DNA of 64,000 nt from Anaeromassilibacillus senegalensis (GTDB taxonomy: Bacteria; Bacillota; Clostridia; Oscillospirales; Acutalibacteraceae), in the NCBI RefSeq assembly GCF_001261775.1, contig NZ_LN868537.1, positions 744,001-808,000 on the forward strand. The letters run 5' to 3'. The notes under the pieces were generated by a model. That model saw only the letters and a program-made list of their open reading frames with translations. It had not been told where the DNA came from and ran no database searches. The translations under genes and the position numbers were made by a program. Below are positions 61,887 through 64,000 of this stretch, piece after piece; position 1 is the stretch's first letter; every line of letters starts with the position of its first letter.

Positions 61887-62954
61887 TTACAGGTTTGTGG
61901 AGGATGAAAGCAGTTCTTTAAAATTTTCTAAAAATCTTTCATTTTCTTCTGGACTGCCAGCAGTAATTCTGAGCGTATCGCCCATAAAACGAACAGCAAT
62001 TCCTTTTTCCAGAAGCGCGTCAAAAACACGGCGCGCGTCGGGCAGCCGAACCAGCACAAAATTGGTACAGCTGTCATAAACATGCAGCTTTTCCGGAAAA
62101 GCCGTTTCCAACTCCTTAACCGCCTGGTACAAGGCTTTTCGTGCGCCGATCAACTCCGCAATCGCCTGATCCAGCACTTCCCCGCTGTTCAGGATGATGG
62201 TTCCGACCTTCTGTGTAACGGAATTGACGTTGTACGGAGACTTAACCGCACGCAGCGCACGGGTCAGTGTGGGATTTGCCACCGCAAAGCCCAATCGGAT
62301 GCCCGCCATACCGAACGCCTTGGAGCAGGTGCGCAAAATGATCAGATTGTCGTACTGCTCCACCTCACTTAAAAGGGACTGATCCCAGAAATCCATGTAG
62401 GCTTCATCCAAAACCACCAGCGCGGAGACCGACCGGATCAGCCGGCGCACCTCCTCCCGGTTCAAGCCCAGGGAGGTAGGATTGCAGGGATTTGAAAACA
62501 GGAGCAGCTTTGCACCGCTGTCGTTCGCGGCAAAGATCAGCTCGTCCACATCAATGGTCAAATCCTCGCCCTTTTGGTAGACGACGCTTTTTGCCTCCAC
62601 CAGAGAGCTGTAGAAACGGTACATGGAGAAATCCGGCGCAACGGTCAAAATCGCATCGCCTTTCATCAAAAACGCCGTCTCAATGATGGAAATCAGCTCA
62701 TCCGAGCCGTTGCCCGCCGTCACCAACGCGGGATCGACCCTGTAATATGCACCAAAGCTGGCGCAAAGCTCTTTTGCGTAGGGATCGGGATACCGGTTAA
62801 AGGGAATATCCGCCATGGCATACTGTGCCTGCTCCAGCAGTTCCATCGGCATTTCCAGGAAGGACTCGTTCGCATCCAGGCGGATCGGGTATTCACCCTC
62901 GATCGGGTCGTAGGGCTGCAAGTCCTTCAGCTTTTCATTTAATGTAAAAGGCAT
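61887..62954 (-). CDS. hisC: histidinol-phosphate aminotransferase
   Basis: A PLP aminotransferase, histidine step 7, 355 aa. 'FSNPCNPTSLGLNREEV', 'VLDEAYMDF', and the PLP lysine in 'RTCSKAFGMAGIRLGFA' (about 220). The ATG at 62954 has GGAGGAGCCAAT; the longer frame overlaps hisD. Confidence 0.95.
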   Translation of the reverse strand: MPFTLNEKLKDLQPYDPIEGEYPIRLDANESFLEMPMELLEQAQYAMADIPFNRYPDPYAKELCASFGAYYRVDPALVTAGNGSDELISIIETAFLMKGDAILTVAPDFSMYRFYSSLVEAKSVVYQKGEDLTIDVDELIFAANDSGAKLLLFSNPCNPTSLGLNREEVRRLIRSVSALVVLDEAYMDFWDQSLLSEVEQYDNLIILRTCSKAFGMAGIRLGFAVANPTLTRALRAVKSPYNVNSVTQKVGTIILNSGEVLDQAIAELIGARKALYQAVKELETAFPEKLHVYDSCTNFVLVRLPDARRVFDALLEKGIAVRFMGDTLRITAGSPEENERFLENFKELLSSSTNL

Positions 62955-62967
62955 ATTGGCTCCTCCG

Positions 62968-64000
62968 TTACTGGCCGCGCACACGGATGGAATTGGCGTG
63001 TGCGGTCAAACCTTCCGTTTCGGCGAGCTTAATAATGTCATCCTTTGATTGCAAAAGCGCCTCCTGCGTGTAATAGATAAAGCTGGACTTTTTGACAAAG
63101 CTGTCCACAGAGAGCGGCGAGAAGAAGCGCGCCGTGCCGCTGGTGGGCAGCACATGGTTCGGGCCGGCAAAATAGTCACCCAGCGGTTCCGGGGACCAGT
63201 TGCCCAAAAAGACGGAGCCCGCGTTATCCAGCTTGCCGATAAATTCCATTGGATTGGCGGCACAGACTTCCAGATGTTCCGGCGCCAGCTCATTGGCAAA
63301 TTCTACGGCTTCCTCCATCGTATCGCAGAGCATCACCGCGCCAAAATTGTCCAGCGACTGGTTAATAATATCCTTGCGGGAAAGGGTTTCGATCTGGCGG
63401 TAAAGCGCCGCAATCGTTTCCTCCGCGATTTTCTCCGACGTCGTCAGCAAAATAGAAGAGGCCAGTACATCGTGTTCCGCCTGAGACATCAAATCCGCCG
63501 CTAAAAATTCCGGATTTGCCATTTCGTCCGCAATGATCAGAATTTCGCTCGGTCCCGCGATCATATCAATATCAACCGTGCCGTAGAGCTGCCGTTTCGC
63601 CGTGGCAACATAGATATTGCCGGGACCGACGATTTTATCAACTTTGGGAACGGTCTCTGTGCCAAAGGCCAGCGCTGCGACTGCCTGTGCGCCGCCCATC
63701 AGGAAAACGCGGTCCACACCCGCCACCAGCGCCGCCGCCAGAATATCCGGATTCGGTTTGCCGTCTTTACCGGGGGGCGTCACCATAACCAGCTCGCCCA
63801 CGCCGGCGATCTTCGCGGGAATCGCGTTCATCAGCACGGAGGACGGATACGCCGCCGTGCCGCCGGGCACATAGAGGCCAACTTTCGCCAGGCCGCGCAC
63901 ACGCTGGCCCATCATGACGCCGTTTGCCTCCGTGTTCATCCAGCTCTGTTGTTTTTGCCGCGCATGGAAATCGCGGATATTTGTCGCCGCCTTTTTTAGC
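62968..64000 (-). CDS. hisD: histidinol dehydrogenase, C-terminal part; gene runs off the right edge
   Basis: Oxidises histidinol to histidine, the last two steps. 344 codons are in the window; the frame is open to the edge (AKKAATNIRDFHARQKQQSW at the cut), so the start lies outside. 'GPSEILIIADEMANPEFLAA', 'SQAEHD', 'LAPEHLEV' and 'HVLPTSGTARF' carry the zinc ligands and active-site residues. Followed by hisC at 13 bp. Confidence 0.96.
   Translation of the reverse strand, partial: LKKAATNIRDFHARQKQQSWMNTEANGVMMGQRVRGLAKVGLYVPGGTAAYPSSVLMNAIPAKIAGVGELVMVTPPGKDGKPNPDILAAALVAGVDRVFLMGGAQAVAALAFGTETVPKVDKIVGPGNIYVATAKRQLYGTVDIDMIAGPSEILIIADEMANPEFLAADLMSQAEHDVLASSILLTTSEKIAEETIAALYRQIETLSRKDIINQSLDNFGAVMLCDTMEEAVEFANELAPEHLEVCAANPMEFIGKLDNAGSVFLGNWSPEPLGDYFAGPNHVLPTSGTARFFSPLSVDSFVKKSSFIYYTQEALLQSKDDIIKLAETEGLTAHANSIRVRGQ

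Noticed and set aside
1..64000. tRNA or rRNA genes
   Set aside because: No cloverleaf with a TTCGA-type arm or rRNA-like block was noticed in the gaps, which are nearly all explained by promoters, repeats or terminators; a tRNA scan would settle it.

Overview
This 64 kb window comes from the chromosome of a spore-forming Firmicute of about 50% GC, most likely an anaerobic Clostridia member of the Oscillospiraceae type (for example a Caproiciproducens-like organism; this is inference). The signs are an alpha/beta-type SASP, a BofC-like protein, a PdaB-type deacetylase, strong GGAGG ribosome binding sites, the oxygen-independent (CbiK/CbiD/CbiG) cobalamin route, and small acidic or zinc-ribbon proteins typical of Clostridia. 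No rRNA, tRNA, CRISPR array or prophage structural gene was seen.

Layout. 1-1289: 5' end of a thiolase gene and a pair of overlapping, related small genes. 1293-8228: asnA behind a promoter and attenuator-like hairpin, a glycogen branching enzyme, and the hom-thrB-lysC operon. 8508-11642: a class A penicillin-binding protein, a BofC-like protein and a SASP. 11757-18073: two orphan genes, a split pdaB-like deacetylase gene, and a YgjP-type metallopeptidase. 18375-19097: a metallo-beta-lactamase-fold hydrolase. 19133-34232: a 16-gene cobalamin operon behind a cobalamin riboswitch, all on the minus strand. 34268-35957: an MscS channel and a PRTase-like protein. 36166-44641: a small membrane protein followed by kdpFABCDE. 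44784-48795: a MacB-like ABC operon. 49131-52704: a GHL10-type lipoprotein and a CapD-type nucleotide-sugar dehydratase preceded by a 3 x 126 bp promoter-like array. 53252-55701: a nitrate/sulfonate-type ABC importer. 55821-58257: yqeG-aroQ-efp-CD1247-like and rpsU. 58561-59630: an XRE regulator with an ImmA/IrrE protease. 59783-64000: hisD-C-B-A-I-E, with hisD cut by the window edge.

The most striking feature is a 3,869 bp element at 12849-16719 carrying a large serine recombinase. It splits a sporulation-type polysaccharide deacetylase gene at the codon following QWDV. Precise excision at a GA dinucleotide would rejoin QWDV to DSLDWKN, which is the expected family sequence, and give a protein of about 257 residues. 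The reconstructed circular junction is symmetric: TTTTCTTTTG, 11 nt, GA, 11 nt, CAAAAGAAAA. A sigma-E-like promoter precedes the split gene and a sigma-K-like promoter lies inside the element. The arrangement resembles the skin/sigK and SP-beta/spsM developmental rearrangements, but in a pdaB-like gene and with a very small element whose cargo is an NADH-oxidase-like flavoprotein and a small membrane protein.

Two families of intergenic repeats also stand out. One is a 110-135 bp palindromic element with inner GATTCCCC hairpins, four copies, mostly between convergent genes. The other is a promoter-hairpin module present as a three-copy tandem array and a solo copy upstream of two different operons, with stem-preserving base changes.
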